A DNA stretch of 64,000 nt from Bacillus sp. AFS006103 (GCA_002559145.1 NTXX01000016.1:62001-126000); one strand, 5' to 3'; positions 8,607-17,704 are shown, numbered from the stretch's first letter. Program-made: numbers and translations. The notes: generated by a model from the sequence alone, not told the origin.

Positions 8607-9731
8607 TTGATAGAGTTTAAAGACATTGTTAAGAAATACCGAACTAAAACCATTATTAAGCCCTTTTCACTTGAAATCGAGGCTGGTCAGTTGGTCGTTT
8701 TTATCGGACCCAGCGGCTGTGGGAAAACTACCTTACTGAAAATGATTAATAAATTGATTCAGCCATCATCAGGAAAAATTTTTGTTAATGGGACAGATAT
8801 CTCGACGATGAATCCAATTGAATTGCGGAGAAATATTGGGTATGTCATTCAAAACACAGGATTATTTCCACATATGTCCATCAAGGAAAATTTAGAATTG
8901 ATTCCAAAGCTAAAGGGTGAAGATCCTGCTTCAATTGCCCAAAAAACGGGCGAATTGTTAGAGTTAGTCGGATTAGATCCAAAAGAATTTTTACATCGAT
9001 ATCCTAGGGAATTAAGTGGCGGGCAGCAGCAAAGAATAGGCGTCGCAAGGGCTTTCTCAACCAACTCCGATATCATTTTAATGGATGAACCATTTAGCGC
9101 GTTAGATCCTGTCACAAGAAGCTCCCTTCAAGATGAACTCTTCCAAATGCAAAAGGAATTAAACAAGACGATTATATTCGTCACTCATGATATGGATGAA
9201 GCTATTAAAATAGCTGATAAGATTTGTATTTTAAAAGACGGGGATATTCTCCAATATGATACACCTGAAAACATTCTTAAAAATCCTGCCAATGACTTTG
9301 TTGAAGAATTTATTGGGAAAAGAAGGGTTTGGAATAATCCAGAATTATTAATGGCAGAGGATATTATGATTCCGAATCCAGTTAAGATTACATCCAGACG
9401 TACCGTTCTTCAGGCGATTGAAATCATGAAAGATACTAAAGTTGACAGCCTGATGGTCACAGATAAAAATAATGCCCTTAAAGGTTTGGTGACATTAAAA
9501 AGTATTCAATTATTAAAACGAACGACCTCGATTGAAATGGTTATGGAACACAATGTTCTCTCCGTTTCACAGGAAGCAAATTTAATTTCAGTGTTAGCTA
9601 CCATGAATGAACATAAAATCGGTTATGTACCTGTTGTGAATAGTCATAATCAATTAATCGGTCTCATTACGAGGAGTAGTATTCTATCAGCATTAAGCAG
9701 CCAACTAATCGATTTGGAGGTGGCCTTTTAA
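8607..9731 (+). CDS. OpuCA-type ABC transporter ATPase with two CBS domains
   Basis: 374 residues. Walker A is GPSGCGKTT, the signature is LSGGQQQRIGVARA, and Walker B is IILMDEPFSALDP followed by THDMDEA. The C-terminal ~120 residues form two CBS domains (from about AEDIMIPNPVKIT), as in OpuA/OpuC/BusA ATPases, where CBS domains sense ionic strength or c-di-AMP. The start is a TTG at 8607 with AAGGAGG 7 nt upstream; the ATG at 8601 lies too close to that site. The stop overlaps the ATG of the permease gene (TAATG). Family role: uptake of betaine or similar compounds; the ergothioneine importer EgtUV is a relative. Confidence 0.85.
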   Translation: MIEFKDIVKKYRTKTIIKPFSLEIEAGQLVVFIGPSGCGKTTLLKMINKLIQPSSGKIFVNGTDISTMNPIELRRNIGYVIQNTGLFPHMSIKENLELIPKLKGEDPASIAQKTGELLELVGLDPKEFLHRYPRELSGGQQQRIGVARAFSTNSDIILMDEPFSALDPVTRSSLQDELFQMQKELNKTIIFVTHDMDEAIKIADKICILKDGDILQYDTPENILKNPANDFVEEFIGKRRVWNNPELLMAEDIMIPNPVKITSRRTVLQAIEIMKDTKVDSLMVTDKNNALKGLVTLKSIQLLKRTTSIEMVMEHNVLSVSQEANLISVLATMNEHKIGYVPVVNSHNQLIGLITRSSILSALSSQLIDLEVAF

Positions 9732-11287
9732 TGAATGGATTTTGGAACTATTTAACCACAAATTATGAGCAGATTTTTAGTTTACTTGGCCAGCATCTGT
9801 ACTTAAGCGTAATTTCTGTCCTTGTAGCGATTATTATTGGGATTCCACTCGGAATCTTAATCTCGAGAGAGCAAAAACTCGCAAAACCAATTATTGGAAC
9901 CACAAATGTGATTCAAGCAATACCTAGTTTGGCACTACTTGGCTTTCTCATACCATTCGTTGGAATCGGCAGTACCCCTGCGATTATTATGGTCGTTCTT
10001 TATTCGCTCCTTCCCATCGTTAAAAACACTTACACAGGTCTAACGAATATTGATGGAGATATTCTGGAAGCCGCCAGAGGAATCGGTCTGACCAAGAGTC
10101 AAACGATGAGAAAGGTTCAGTTACCACTAGCCTTCCCGATGATTATGGCGGGTATCAGAATTTCAGCGGTAACCGCTGTTGGACTAATGACAATTGCCGC
10201 CTTTATCGGTGCAGGCGGACTTGGGTATCTTGTATTCTCAGGTGTGCAGACGGTAGATAATTATATGATTTTGGCCGGAGCGATTCCAGCTTGTATTCTT
10301 GCACTCCTGATTGATTTTATTGTTGGGAAACTTGAATCTACACTTTCTTATACAAGCAAAAAAACTTCAGCAAAAAAGACTGGTAAAACTACTAAAAAGC
10401 TTATGATTAGTTTTGCTTGTATTGTGATCATCATAGCCAGTGCTTTTACTGTATATTCAAAGGTTAAAGCAGAGGATAAAATTGTAATTGGTTCAAAAAA
10501 CTTTAGTGAACAATTGATATTAGGAAATATGCTTGCAGATTTAATAGAAAAAAAGACTGATATTCAAGTAGAAAGAAAACTAAATCTTGGCGGCAGTCAG
10601 GTTGCCTTCGGTGCCCTTAAAAATGGGGACATTGATATGTATGTTGAATATACGGGGACAGGATTAGTTAATATTTTAAATCAGCCTCCACAAAGTGATC
10701 CAGACGCGGTCTACGATATAGTCCAAAAGGAGTTCAAGCAAAAATATGGTTTTGATTTATTAAAACCACTTGGATTTAATAACACATATGCCTTAGCCGT
10801 TCGTCAAGATACCGCAAAAAAATATGGTCTAAAGACGATCTCTGATTTAGCTAAGTTCAGCAGCGGATTGACCATGGGGCCAACGATTGAATTTCCAAAT
10901 CGTGAGGATGGATTAATTGGACTTTCAAAAACGTATAATATGAGTTTTAAAGAAGTGAAAGCTATTGACGGCGGGTTGCGCTATACCGCATTAGACAACC
11001 ATAAGAGTGATGTCATCGATGCCTTTTCTACTGACGGGTTACTCGAAGCGTTCCACTTAAAGGTATTAGAGGATGATAAAAACTTCTTCCCTCCATACTA
11101 TGCCGTGCCGATGATAAAAGAGGAAACATTAAAGGAACATCCGGAATTAAAAAAAGTTATTAACTCTTTATCCGGTAAGTTAACGGATGAAAAAATGAGA
11201 AAGCTCAACTATCAGGTCGACAGTCTTAAACAGTCACCTGCAAAAGTTGCAAAAGAATTTTTAGAAACAGAAGGGTTATTAAAATAA
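9731..11287 (+). CDS. ABC permease fused to substrate-binding domain (osmoprotectant / EgtU-like family)
   Basis: 518 residues. The first ~215 are a five- to six-helix permease with the EAARGIGLTKSQTMRKVQLPLA coupling loop (quoted in part: EAARGIGLTKSQ). A further helix (about 225-243) anchors a C-terminal binding domain of about 270 residues starting VIGSKNFSEQLILG and containing DMYVEYTGTG. The family binds quaternary amines such as betaine, choline, carnitine or ergothioneine. The order TM-SBD and NLGGSQVAFGALKNG look closer to what I recall of EgtU than of OpuBC. Ligand identity is not provable by eye. Translation is coupled to the ATPase; a terminator follows. Confidence 0.85.
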   Translation: MNGFWNYLTTNYEQIFSLLGQHLYLSVISVLVAIIIGIPLGILISREQKLAKPIIGTTNVIQAIPSLALLGFLIPFVGIGSTPAIIMVVLYSLLPIVKNTYTGLTNIDGDILEAARGIGLTKSQTMRKVQLPLAFPMIMAGIRISAVTAVGLMTIAAFIGAGGLGYLVFSGVQTVDNYMILAGAIPACILALLIDFIVGKLESTLSYTSKKTSAKKTGKTTKKLMISFACIVIIIASAFTVYSKVKAEDKIVIGSKNFSEQLILGNMLADLIEKKTDIQVERKLNLGGSQVAFGALKNGDIDMYVEYTGTGLVNILNQPPQSDPDAVYDIVQKEFKQKYGFDLLKPLGFNNTYALAVRQDTAKKYGLKTISDLAKFSSGLTMGPTIEFPNREDGLIGLSKTYNMSFKEVKAIDGGLRYTALDNHKSDVIDAFSTDGLLEAFHLKVLEDDKNFFPPYYAVPMIKEETLKEHPELKKVINSLSGKLTDEKMRKLNYQVDSLKQSPAKVAKEFLETEGLLK

Positions 11288-11292
11288 GGTTG

Positions 11293-11333
11293 TAAAGGAA
11301 AAGGCCGGTTTGCAATTAAACCGGCTTTTTCCT
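11293..11333. terminator. Bidirectional terminator between transporter operon and busR-like gene
   Basis: AAAGGCCGGTTT pairs with AAACCGGCTTT, flanked by A- and T-rich arms, between convergent genes. Confidence 0.85.
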
Positions 11334-11351
11334 TTATTATTCTTACTAAAT

Positions 11352-11969
11352 TTACTCTTCCAAAAAGTGAATCACTCTGTCATATGTTTCTTCTGCACCA
11401 ATAATAAGGAGAATATCCCCCTCTAGTATTAACGCATAGGGTCCTGGAGAGATAATTAATTCACCGTTCCGTTTCATGCCAATAACAGTTCCACCTGTAT
11501 TTTGCCAAAACTTCAAATCTGAAATGGTTTTTCCAATATGATTACAGCCCGAAAACACTTCTATTTCAATGGGAGCAAGTGGATTCGTGTGCCGAAGCTT
11601 CCCCGAGTAGTCCATGATTTTCCTCAGGGTTTCAAAGAGCTGATCATCCAGCTTGTCCCTTTCGGTAATTAATGAGTTCATTTGCTTCTCAAGATCTTTG
11701 ATGCTCGCAAGGTTCGAAAACCGTTGAATATATTTATACGCATTTTCACGGGATGCAATAACGATTCCACTACCTTTAGTAGATTCAACAATCTCCACAT
11801 CCTCCAAAATCTTTATGGCTCTCCTTACTGTTTCAGGAGAAACCTTATATTCACTTGCTAACGTCGATCGGCCGTGAATCTTCTCTCCTACCTTAAACTT
11901 CCCATCGTATATTCGATTTGCTAAATCGATTGCAATCCGCTCGTAAGTCGGTATTTGTGCTTTTTGCAT
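11352..11969 (-). CDS. busR: BusR-like GntR repressor with RCK_C (TrkA_C) domain, probable c-di-AMP sensor
   Basis: 205 residues. The N-terminal GntR winged helix is at about 5-75 (STLASEYKVSPETVRRAIKIL, read as STLASEYKVSP and ETVRRAIKIL), a coiled coil follows (SIKDLEKQMNSLITERDKL), and the last ~85 residues are an RCK_C/TrkA_C domain (PIEIEVFSGCNHIGKTISDL, GDILLIIGAEE). This architecture is that of BusR of Lactococcus and Streptococcus, which represses the betaine transporter busAB when bound to c-di-AMP. An ABC transporter of that class lies next to it, convergently. The start is the ATG at 11969: GGAGG at 11976-11980 precedes it, and the longer frame from TTG at 11984 contains the ribosome site itself. 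Confidence 0.75.
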   Translation of the reverse strand: MQKAQIPTYERIAIDLANRIYDGKFKVGEKIHGRSTLASEYKVSPETVRRAIKILEDVEIVESTKGSGIVIASRENAYKYIQRFSNLASIKDLEKQMNSLITERDKLDDQLFETLRKIMDYSGKLRHTNPLAPIEIEVFSGCNHIGKTISDLKFWQNTGGTVIGMKRNGELIISPGPYALILEGDILLIIGAEETYDRVIHFLEE

Positions 11970-12085
11970 AACTTCCTCCAACACAGTCTTTATCTATGCC
12001 CATTTCTACCTAATTATCAATAGTACCATTCCAATATACTCTTTTGTGTGTGTCTATGCGAGTACAAATATTCCTTTCTATACAA

Positions 12086-12098
12086 AACAACTTGTGTG
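12086..12098 (+). promoter_or_regulatory. 13-bp motif shared with the transporter promoter
   Basis: AACAACTTGTGTG differs at one base from AACAACTTATGTG at 8538-8550. It lies between the divergent busR-like gene and the 12157 gene. It is a candidate shared operator half-site; no second arm is evident here. Confidence 0.35.
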
Positions 12099-12156
12099 AT
12101 TTCATTTATTTTTATTGGACATAATTGTAATGAAACATGTTTAATGAGGTGAGTAA

Positions 12157-12723
12157 TTGAGAAGGAAAATCCTTATCATTCTAGGTAGTATCTTTTCTTT
12201 ATTTATGATTATATTATTAATTTTTTTCCTTATTAAAGGGGAATCCTCCAAATGGCAAGTAGCCCTTGGCGGTATTTTTGTATGTGGTTTACCTGTTTTG
12301 TTAATCTTTAAGAAAAACATTCCATTTAACCTTCCGACCATTATTGGTTTTTATCTTTTTATCTTTTGTTCCACCTTTTTAGGTTCAGTTGGGGATTTTT
12401 ATCTTAAATATAAATGGTGGGATTCGACGATTCATTTTTATAAAGGAATTTATATGGCTTGTTTTGGAATAACGTTATATAAATTAATGATTCCTGAACA
12501 AGTGAGAATCGGTACCTCAAGGTGGATCCTTTCATTATTTATTCTTTCACTGTCCGTCCTTGCTAGCGTGCTTTGGGAAATCTATGAGTTTTTAGGGGAT
12601 CAAACTTTCACACATATCATGCAGCTCGGGGGAAATAAAGATACGATGTATGACTTATTATGCGGCGTTTTAGGTGGACTCATAATTGCTATTTACGCCT
12701 ATTTTAGAAAAGAAAAAGTTTAA
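12157..12723 (+). CDS. Polytopic membrane protein, DUF2238/YjdF-like, copy 1 of tandem pair
   Basis: 188 residues with about five membrane helices. The conserved C-terminal half has WWDSTIHFYKGIYM, LWEIYEFLGDQ and NKDTMYDLLCGVLGGLI. The WWD-H, WE-YEF and DTM-D-GG pattern recalls the YjdF/DUF2238 inner membrane family, whose function is unknown. The start is TTG with GAGGTGAG upstream. The next gene, 14 bp downstream, is a paralogue, so the pair arose by tandem duplication and probably forms one operon. It is divergent from the busR-like regulator, which may control it. Confidence 0.6.
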   Translation: MRRKILIILGSIFSLFMIILLIFFLIKGESSKWQVALGGIFVCGLPVLLIFKKNIPFNLPTIIGFYLFIFCSTFLGSVGDFYLKYKWWDSTIHFYKGIYMACFGITLYKLMIPEQVRIGTSRWILSLFILSLSVLASVLWEIYEFLGDQTFTHIMQLGGNKDTMYDLLCGVLGGLIIAIYAYFRKEKV

Positions 12724-12737
12724 AGAGGTGAAAATGG

Positions 12738-13319
12738 ATGAATCGAAAGCTGGTCATCATTTTAAGTTTCATTTATGTCCTTTTCATGGCTGTTTTATGT
12801 GTCTACTACTATTCAAAGGATGCAACTTTTGAAGGTTCCGTTGCGATTGGCGGAATTGTTTGCGGAGCCATCCCGTTATTATTGGCACTATTCACCAAAA
12901 TGCAATTTAATTTACCGATTGTGATTTCTTATTTAATATTTTTAGTTGGCTCGCAATATTTAGGGTCTATCCTCGGCTGGTATGGTCTTGGTTGGTGGGA
13001 TACTTTCATGCATTTGGTCAGCGGAGCCATTCTCGCTTTTTCAGGAATTGCCTTGTATGAACGATTAATTCACCGAAATGCAGGGGATATGATATCACCG
13101 TGGTTTGTATTTTTATTTACTCTATCCTTTGCAGCACTCGGCGGTGTCCTATGGGAAATTTACGAATTTAGCTCAGACCAATTTTTCGATATGACCTTAC
13201 AAGGCGGCGGAAACAAAGATACGATGACCGATTTGATTGCTGATACGATTGGCGGGCTAATTATTGCAATCAGGGCAGGAATTAGAACAAAAATTAAGTT
13301 AAAAAAGGGTGAGTCATAA
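12738..13319 (+). CDS. Polytopic membrane protein, DUF2238/YjdF-like, copy 2 of tandem pair
   Basis: 193 residues, paralogous to the preceding protein: GWWDTFMHLVSGAILAFSG, GGVLWEIYEFSSDQ and GGGNKDTMTDLIADTIGGLI align over the whole C-terminal half, and the N-terminal helices and ...GGIV-CGAIPLLL match GGIFVCGLPVLL. This copy has the more canonical WWDT-MH form; copy 1 has lost the Thr/Met. AGAGGTG precedes the ATG. Function unknown; acidic and His residues at helix ends could bind metal or lipid head groups. Confidence 0.65.
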   Translation: MNRKLVIILSFIYVLFMAVLCVYYYSKDATFEGSVAIGGIVCGAIPLLLALFTKMQFNLPIVISYLIFLVGSQYLGSILGWYGLGWWDTFMHLVSGAILAFSGIALYERLIHRNAGDMISPWFVFLFTLSFAALGGVLWEIYEFSSDQFFDMTLQGGGNKDTMTDLIADTIGGLIIAIRAGIRTKIKLKKGES

Positions 13320-13338
13320 TTAATTGACGTACCCTTTT
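13303..13338. terminator. Terminator between membrane-protein pair and aspartokinase
   Basis: AAAAGGGT pairs with ACCCTTTT, with an inner GTCA/TGAC pairing; it overlaps the stop region of the plus-strand gene. Confidence 0.6.
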
Positions 13339-13352
13339 CTTTGCACTCCAGT

Positions 13353-14714
13353 TTAAACTGTTACAGCCACAAAAAATTCCTCATAAAGAGCTTGAACCGC
13401 TCTTTTTTCATCCACTTCTTTAACCCCAAACATCATGCTTACTTCCGACGAACCTTGGTTTATCATCTCAATATTAATACGAGCTTGTGCCAAGGCTTTG
13501 GAGGCTTTTGCCATTGTGCCCACATTGTGACGCATACCTTCGCCTACAACCATGATGAGCGCTAAACTATGTTCAAATTTCACTAGATCGGCATGTAATT
13601 CAGATTCAATTCGTTCTTTTATTGCCTTTTCCGTTTCAGCACTTATTTGATTTTCACGGAGGATCACAGAAACATCATCAATTCCAGAAGGTGTATGTTC
13701 ATAGGATAATCCGAAGTCTTCTAAGATACTTAAAAGCTTACGTCCAAAACCTATCTCTCTATTCATTAAGTATTTGCTTACATAGATACTACAAAAACCT
13801 TGATCACTGGCAATACCAATCACTGGACCATTCGTATTATCCCGCTCATAAACAATCCTTGTGCCTGATGCAGTTGGATTATTTGTATTTTTAATGTGAA
13901 CAGGTATGCCTGCTCGAAATGCCGGAACGAGTGCTTCGTCATGCAACACAGTAAATCCTGCATAGGAAAGCTCGCGCATTTCCCTGTAGGTCAGTTCCTT
14001 TATTTCCTTAGGCTTCTTTACGATCGAAGGGTTCACGGAATAAACAGCATCTACATCGGTAAAGTTTTCATAAAGGTCAGCTTTTAAAGCATTTGCAAGG
14101 ATTGAACCAGTTATATCGGACCCGCTTCGCGAAAAAGTGAATACCTCTCCTTGTTTACTATAGCCGAAAAATCCAGGGAAAATTAAAATCCCGGATCGCT
14201 CGTGAAGCGTATATAACTGATCATACGCTTCCGGTAAAACCTGGGCATTGCCCGGCTCATCACTGACAAGAAGACCCGCTTCTTTTGGATCCACATAATA
14301 AGCTTCAACACCCTGCACCTGGAAATAGGCTGCTACCAATTTGGCATTATTGTCCTCTCCACTTGCTTTTAACAAATCAAGAAAGCGTTCAGGCTCTGAT
14401 TTATCGCTGCTCAATCTTTTTGTTAAATCGTCATGAATTTCGTTGATAATATCTCGAGGCAATGCTAGTTCGTCTGCGATATAGGAATATCTCTCGATGA
14501 TTGCCTCAAATTTTTCTTTTGGATCTTTGTTTTGCAAGCAGAGCACTCCACATTCAATTAATAAATCTGTTACTTTGTTATCATCAGCAAACCTTTTTCC
14601 GGGAGCTGATACTACAACTATCTTCCGCTCAGAATCTGAGACAACAATCTTAAATACTTTCTCCAGTTGTTTTCCGGATGCTAACGAGGACCCGCCAAAC
14701 TTTACGACCTTCAT
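13353..14714 (-). CDS. yclM: Aspartokinase, YclM/ThrD (class III) type
   Basis: 453 residues. KVVKFGGSSLASG at 2-14 is the aspartokinase signature; TFSRSGSDITGSILANAL is the substrate and nucleotide region; two ACT domains fill the C-terminal ~150 residues (from about GFCSIYVSK and ALIMVVGEGM). It phosphorylates L-aspartate, the first step to lysine, threonine, methionine and diaminopimelate. Length and overall sequence fit the monofunctional YclM type rather than the short alpha/beta LysC or DapG. YclM is known to be inhibited by lysine plus threonine together. No biosynthetic neighbours; monocistronic. Confidence 0.85.
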   Translation of the reverse strand: MKVVKFGGSSLASGKQLEKVFKIVVSDSERKIVVVSAPGKRFADDNKVTDLLIECGVLCLQNKDPKEKFEAIIERYSYIADELALPRDIINEIHDDLTKRLSSDKSEPERFLDLLKASGEDNNAKLVAAYFQVQGVEAYYVDPKEAGLLVSDEPGNAQVLPEAYDQLYTLHERSGILIFPGFFGYSKQGEVFTFSRSGSDITGSILANALKADLYENFTDVDAVYSVNPSIVKKPKEIKELTYREMRELSYAGFTVLHDEALVPAFRAGIPVHIKNTNNPTASGTRIVYERDNTNGPVIGIASDQGFCSIYVSKYLMNREIGFGRKLLSILEDFGLSYEHTPSGIDDVSVILRENQISAETEKAIKERIESELHADLVKFEHSLALIMVVGEGMRHNVGTMAKASKALAQARINIEMINQGSSEVSMMFGVKEVDEKRAVQALYEEFFVAVTV

Positions 14715-14871
14715 CCCTACATCTCCCTAATATCTAAAAATATAATTTTAATTTTAACTGTATTCAGAAAATAATCAAGTTTTTTTCTTTCCAGAAAACA
14801 CATTTGTTCACACTACAAGGACACACCTTCAAAAAACAATGGAGTTCATTTTCTATTGTCTCTGATTAACA

Positions 14872-15486
14872 CTAACGAATCACTTCAATAAAATGGGAAA
14901 GTATCTTAGCGGTTAATCCCCAAATCACTTTTCCCCGATAGTGGTAGAAATATTCTTCAATTCCCCGTGTCCGCCAATTATAATTTTCTCCGCCGACAAT
15001 TAAGTCAAAGGGAAAATTCTCTTCCGGTTCTGCCCTAAATTCAATGTTATAAATCTCAGGTTTATTATGAATAAAAAAAGATAATGGTACAGTAAAAATC
15101 TCCCCGACTTCAGATGGATTGGGAACAATCTTTTGGGGGCTATTAATGTAGCCAACAAAAGGATAGATAATCATTCCAAATGGTGAAATCATATAATCCA
15201 GCGGGTTAACATTTGAAATTTGCTCTTTGTTAATTCCTAGTTCCTCCACCGTTTCTCTGATAGCTGCATCTTTTTCATCCATATCCTGTTCATCAATACT
15301 GCCACCAGGAAAACAAATCTCTCCTGGCTGTCTCCTTAATTCAAGCGAACGAACCTCAAATAAGACGTGAATACCATCCTCTTTTTTTACGAGTGGCAAC
15401 ATCACAGCGTATTTTGAAAATTTCTCACTCCCAAGAATTTTAGGAGTATGACTTTTTAATTTAGTAACTATTATTTCTAGCTCCAT
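14872..15486 (-). CDS. Nudix hydrolase, probable CoA pyrophosphatase
   Basis: 204 residues. RSLELRRQPGEICFPGGSID is the NuDL/UPF0035-type signature that precedes the Nudix box, and AAIRETVEELGI is the REUxEExGU core. Members hydrolyse CoA and CoA derivatives to 4'-phosphopantetheine and 3',5'-ADP. The start is the ATG at 15486, with GAGGTGA 4-5 nt before it; an upstream in-frame ATG at 15504 contains that ribosome site and is not used. Cytoplasmic and monocistronic. Confidence 0.75.
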   Translation of the reverse strand: MELEIIVTKLKSHTPKILGSEKFSKYAVMLPLVKKEDGIHVLFEVRSLELRRQPGEICFPGGSIDEQDMDEKDAAIRETVEELGINKEQISNVNPLDYMISPFGMIIYPFVGYINSPQKIVPNPSEVGEIFTVPLSFFIHNKPEIYNIEFRAEPEENFPFDLIVGGENYNWRTRGIEEYFYHYRGKVIWGLTAKILSHFIEVIR

Positions 15487-15550
15487 GATTTCACCTCGAT
15501 TCATTTACAAATTTTCCTTATTACTACCATACCACTTTTTACCTTTGATT

Positions 15551-15586
15551 AAAAAACAATCCAACAAGTTATCTATTGGATTGTTC
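15551..15586 (-). terminator. Terminator of the homogentisate operon
   Basis: AACAATCCAA pairs with TTGGATTGTT and is followed by TTTTTT on the minus strand, just after the hmgA stop. Confidence 0.8.
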
Positions 15587-15597
15587 CCAAAAAATCA

Positions 15598-16764
15598 TTA
15601 TTCCTTTTTTTCATACCAAGAATACATATAATTAATATCTTCTATTGCTTGCGCGGATTTTACAATTTTCAGAGGATGAAAGGTGTCAATCATAACGGCC
15701 AGTTCAAGCGTTTCCTTTTTTCCAATACTTGCTTCCGTTTTACCTGGATGTGGGCCATGCGGAATTCCACTTGGATGAAGTGTGATGGAACCCTCCCGGA
15801 CCCCTTTCCGACTCATGAAATTGCCTTTCACATAATAGAGAAGCTCGTCGCTATTCACATTGCTATGATAATATGGTGCAGGAATCGATTCGGGATGATA
15901 GTCATACAGCCTTGGGACAAATGAACACACGACAAAATTATTACCCTCAAAGGTTTGATGAACCGGTGGCGGCTGGTGGACTCTTCCTGTAATTGGTTCG
16001 AAATCTTCTATGTTAAAGGCCCAAGGATATAAATACCCATCCCAGCCGACGACATCTAATGGATGATGACCCAAGATATGCGAGGTAACCATACCTCGTG
16101 ATTTGGTTAACACCTCGTATTCACCTATTTCATCAAATGTTACCAAAGCTTCAGGTCCGCGTAGGTCTCTTTCACAAAACGGACTATGCTCCAAAAGCTG
16201 ACCATATTCATTGCGGTACCGCCTCGGTGTCGTAATTTGGCTGAACGACTCCACAAACAGCATTTTCGTCTCTTCATTTTCGTTTGGAATTAGCCGATAA
16301 ATGGTTCCTATCGGAATGATCAGGTAATCACCAGGCCTGTAGGAAAGTGTCCCGAACATTGTTTCTAATTTTCCGGAGCCGTAGTGGATATAGAGCATTT
16401 CATCGCCGTCACCATTTCGATAAAAGCTATTCATCGGTATCGTTACATTGGCTGTTCCAATTAATAAATCCTGATTCCCCAATAGATACTCCCTGGCCTC
16501 CATGGCATCTCCTTTAGCGGGAATATTACTTGTAAAAAAGTGGCGATGCTTGAGCGGCGGCTGCTCTTCATATAAAGGCATATAATTGCCTACTATTTCT
16601 GTCTTCACCACTTCTGTCGGCATAAATTGGTGGTATAAGATCGACTGGGTTCCCGAGAATCCGCGTGTCCCCATCACCTGTTCTCTGTAAAGGCTTCCGT
16701 CAGCCTTTTTGAACATTGTATGCCGTTTATGCGGTATCTTCCCCATTTGACGGTAGAACATCAT
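15598..16764 (-). CDS. hmgA: Homogentisate 1,2-dioxygenase
   Basis: 388 residues, shorter than the ~440 of proteobacterial and animal enzymes but typical of the Bacillus form. It opens with YRQMGKIPHKRHTMF; the cupin core has YIHYGSGKLETMFG and PGDYLIIPIGTIYRL; the C-terminal iron region has HHPLDVVGWDGYLYPWAFN and HQPPPVHQTFEG. It opens the ring of homogentisate to maleylacetoacetate with O2 and Fe(II). Its start lies 1 bp after the FAA hydrolase stop, so it is the last gene of the catabolic operon. Homogentisate itself comes from the HPPD encoded upstream. Confidence 0.9.
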   Translation of the reverse strand: MMFYRQMGKIPHKRHTMFKKADGSLYREQVMGTRGFSGTQSILYHQFMPTEVVKTEIVGNYMPLYEEQPPLKHRHFFTSNIPAKGDAMEAREYLLGNQDLLIGTANVTIPMNSFYRNGDGDEMLYIHYGSGKLETMFGTLSYRPGDYLIIPIGTIYRLIPNENEETKMLFVESFSQITTPRRYRNEYGQLLEHSPFCERDLRGPEALVTFDEIGEYEVLTKSRGMVTSHILGHHPLDVVGWDGYLYPWAFNIEDFEPITGRVHQPPPVHQTFEGNNFVVCSFVPRLYDYHPESIPAPYYHSNVNSDELLYYVKGNFMSRKGVREGSITLHPSGIPHGPHPGKTEASIGKKETLELAVMIDTFHPLKIVKSAQAIEDINYMYSWYEKKE

Positions 16765-16765
16765 T

Positions 16766-17704
16766 TCACCTCTCTTCAGCGCTTATCACATTCAGCAACA
16801 CACCCAATTGATTAATCTCTAATTCTACTCGATCACCTGGCATCAGCCAGCTGTGTACCTTTTCCCCAAGTTCAAGGATACATCCTGTTCCAACTGTACC
16901 GGAACCAATCATCTCTCCCGGATACAAAGTAACTCCTTCTGAAGCCCTCTCAATCATCTCCGCAAAAGAATAATAGAGATCTTTCATATTCCCCTCAGAA
17001 AGAAGAATCCCATTGACGCGAGCTTTCATCGAAAGATCAAAACCCTTCCCCAATTTAAATGGTTCTAACTCATCTTTTGTGACGATCCACGGTCCAATGG
17101 ATGTCGAGAAATCCTTCCCCTTAGCGGGTCCCAGTCCAACTTTCATTTCCTTCCTTTGCAGATCTCGTGCGCTCCAATCATTCAAGATACAATAGCCAAA
17201 AATATACTCATCCGCTTTATCAGCAGAGATATCTCTACCTTCTTTGCCAATGATGCAAGCCATCTCCAGTTCATAATCAAGCCAATTACACGTTGCAGGC
17301 TTGGCAATTTCTTCTCCAGGTCCCTTAATGGCAAGATGATTGGAAAAATAAAAGACAGGGAATTTGTACCATTCAGGTATCATTTCAAGACCCCTATTTT
17401 CTCTTGCGGTCCTCACATGCTGCTCAAATGCATAGAAATCACGGAAGCTCTTGGGCAAAGGGAGTGGTGCCAGCAATCGAAGTTCATTCAATGGGTAAAC
17501 CCCGCTATCTTCCTTTGTGAATGGGGGAAAATTAGCTATTTTTCCTAAATATGCATCACCATTTTCTAAAAAATCTAATAGATTTTTTGGCAGCATCCCA
17601 CCTGATGCTTCATACATATCTACGGCATGGTGTTGGTCAAGTAACCAACCTGCTCTGATAGACCCATCCTTTTTTTCAAACGTTACAAATTTCACGGCAT
17701 TCAC
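16766..17704 (-). CDS. Fumarylacetoacetate hydrolase-family protein
   Basis: 312 residues. The FAH core has DYELEMACIIGKEGRDIS (metal-binding Glu), FGYCILNDWSARDLQ and GEMIGSGTVGTGCILELG. FAH enzymes cleave fumarylacetoacetate to fumarate and acetoacetate, the last step of tyrosine breakdown, and operon position supports that role. No maleylacetoacetate isomerase gene is present, so isomerisation may be spontaneous or encoded elsewhere. The GTG start overlaps the flavin reductase stop by 4 bp. Other FAH-family activities, such as acylpyruvase, remain possible. Confidence 0.8.
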   Translation of the reverse strand: MNAVKFVTFEKKDGSIRAGWLLDQHHAVDMYEASGGMLPKNLLDFLENGDAYLGKIANFPPFTKEDSGVYPLNELRLLAPLPLPKSFRDFYAFEQHVRTARENRGLEMIPEWYKFPVFYFSNHLAIKGPGEEIAKPATCNWLDYELEMACIIGKEGRDISADKADEYIFGYCILNDWSARDLQRKEMKVGLGPAKGKDFSTSIGPWIVTKDELEPFKLGKGFDLSMKARVNGILLSEGNMKDLYYSFAEMIERASEGVTLYPGEMIGSGTVGTGCILELGEKVHSWLMPGDRVELEINQLGVLLNVISAEER

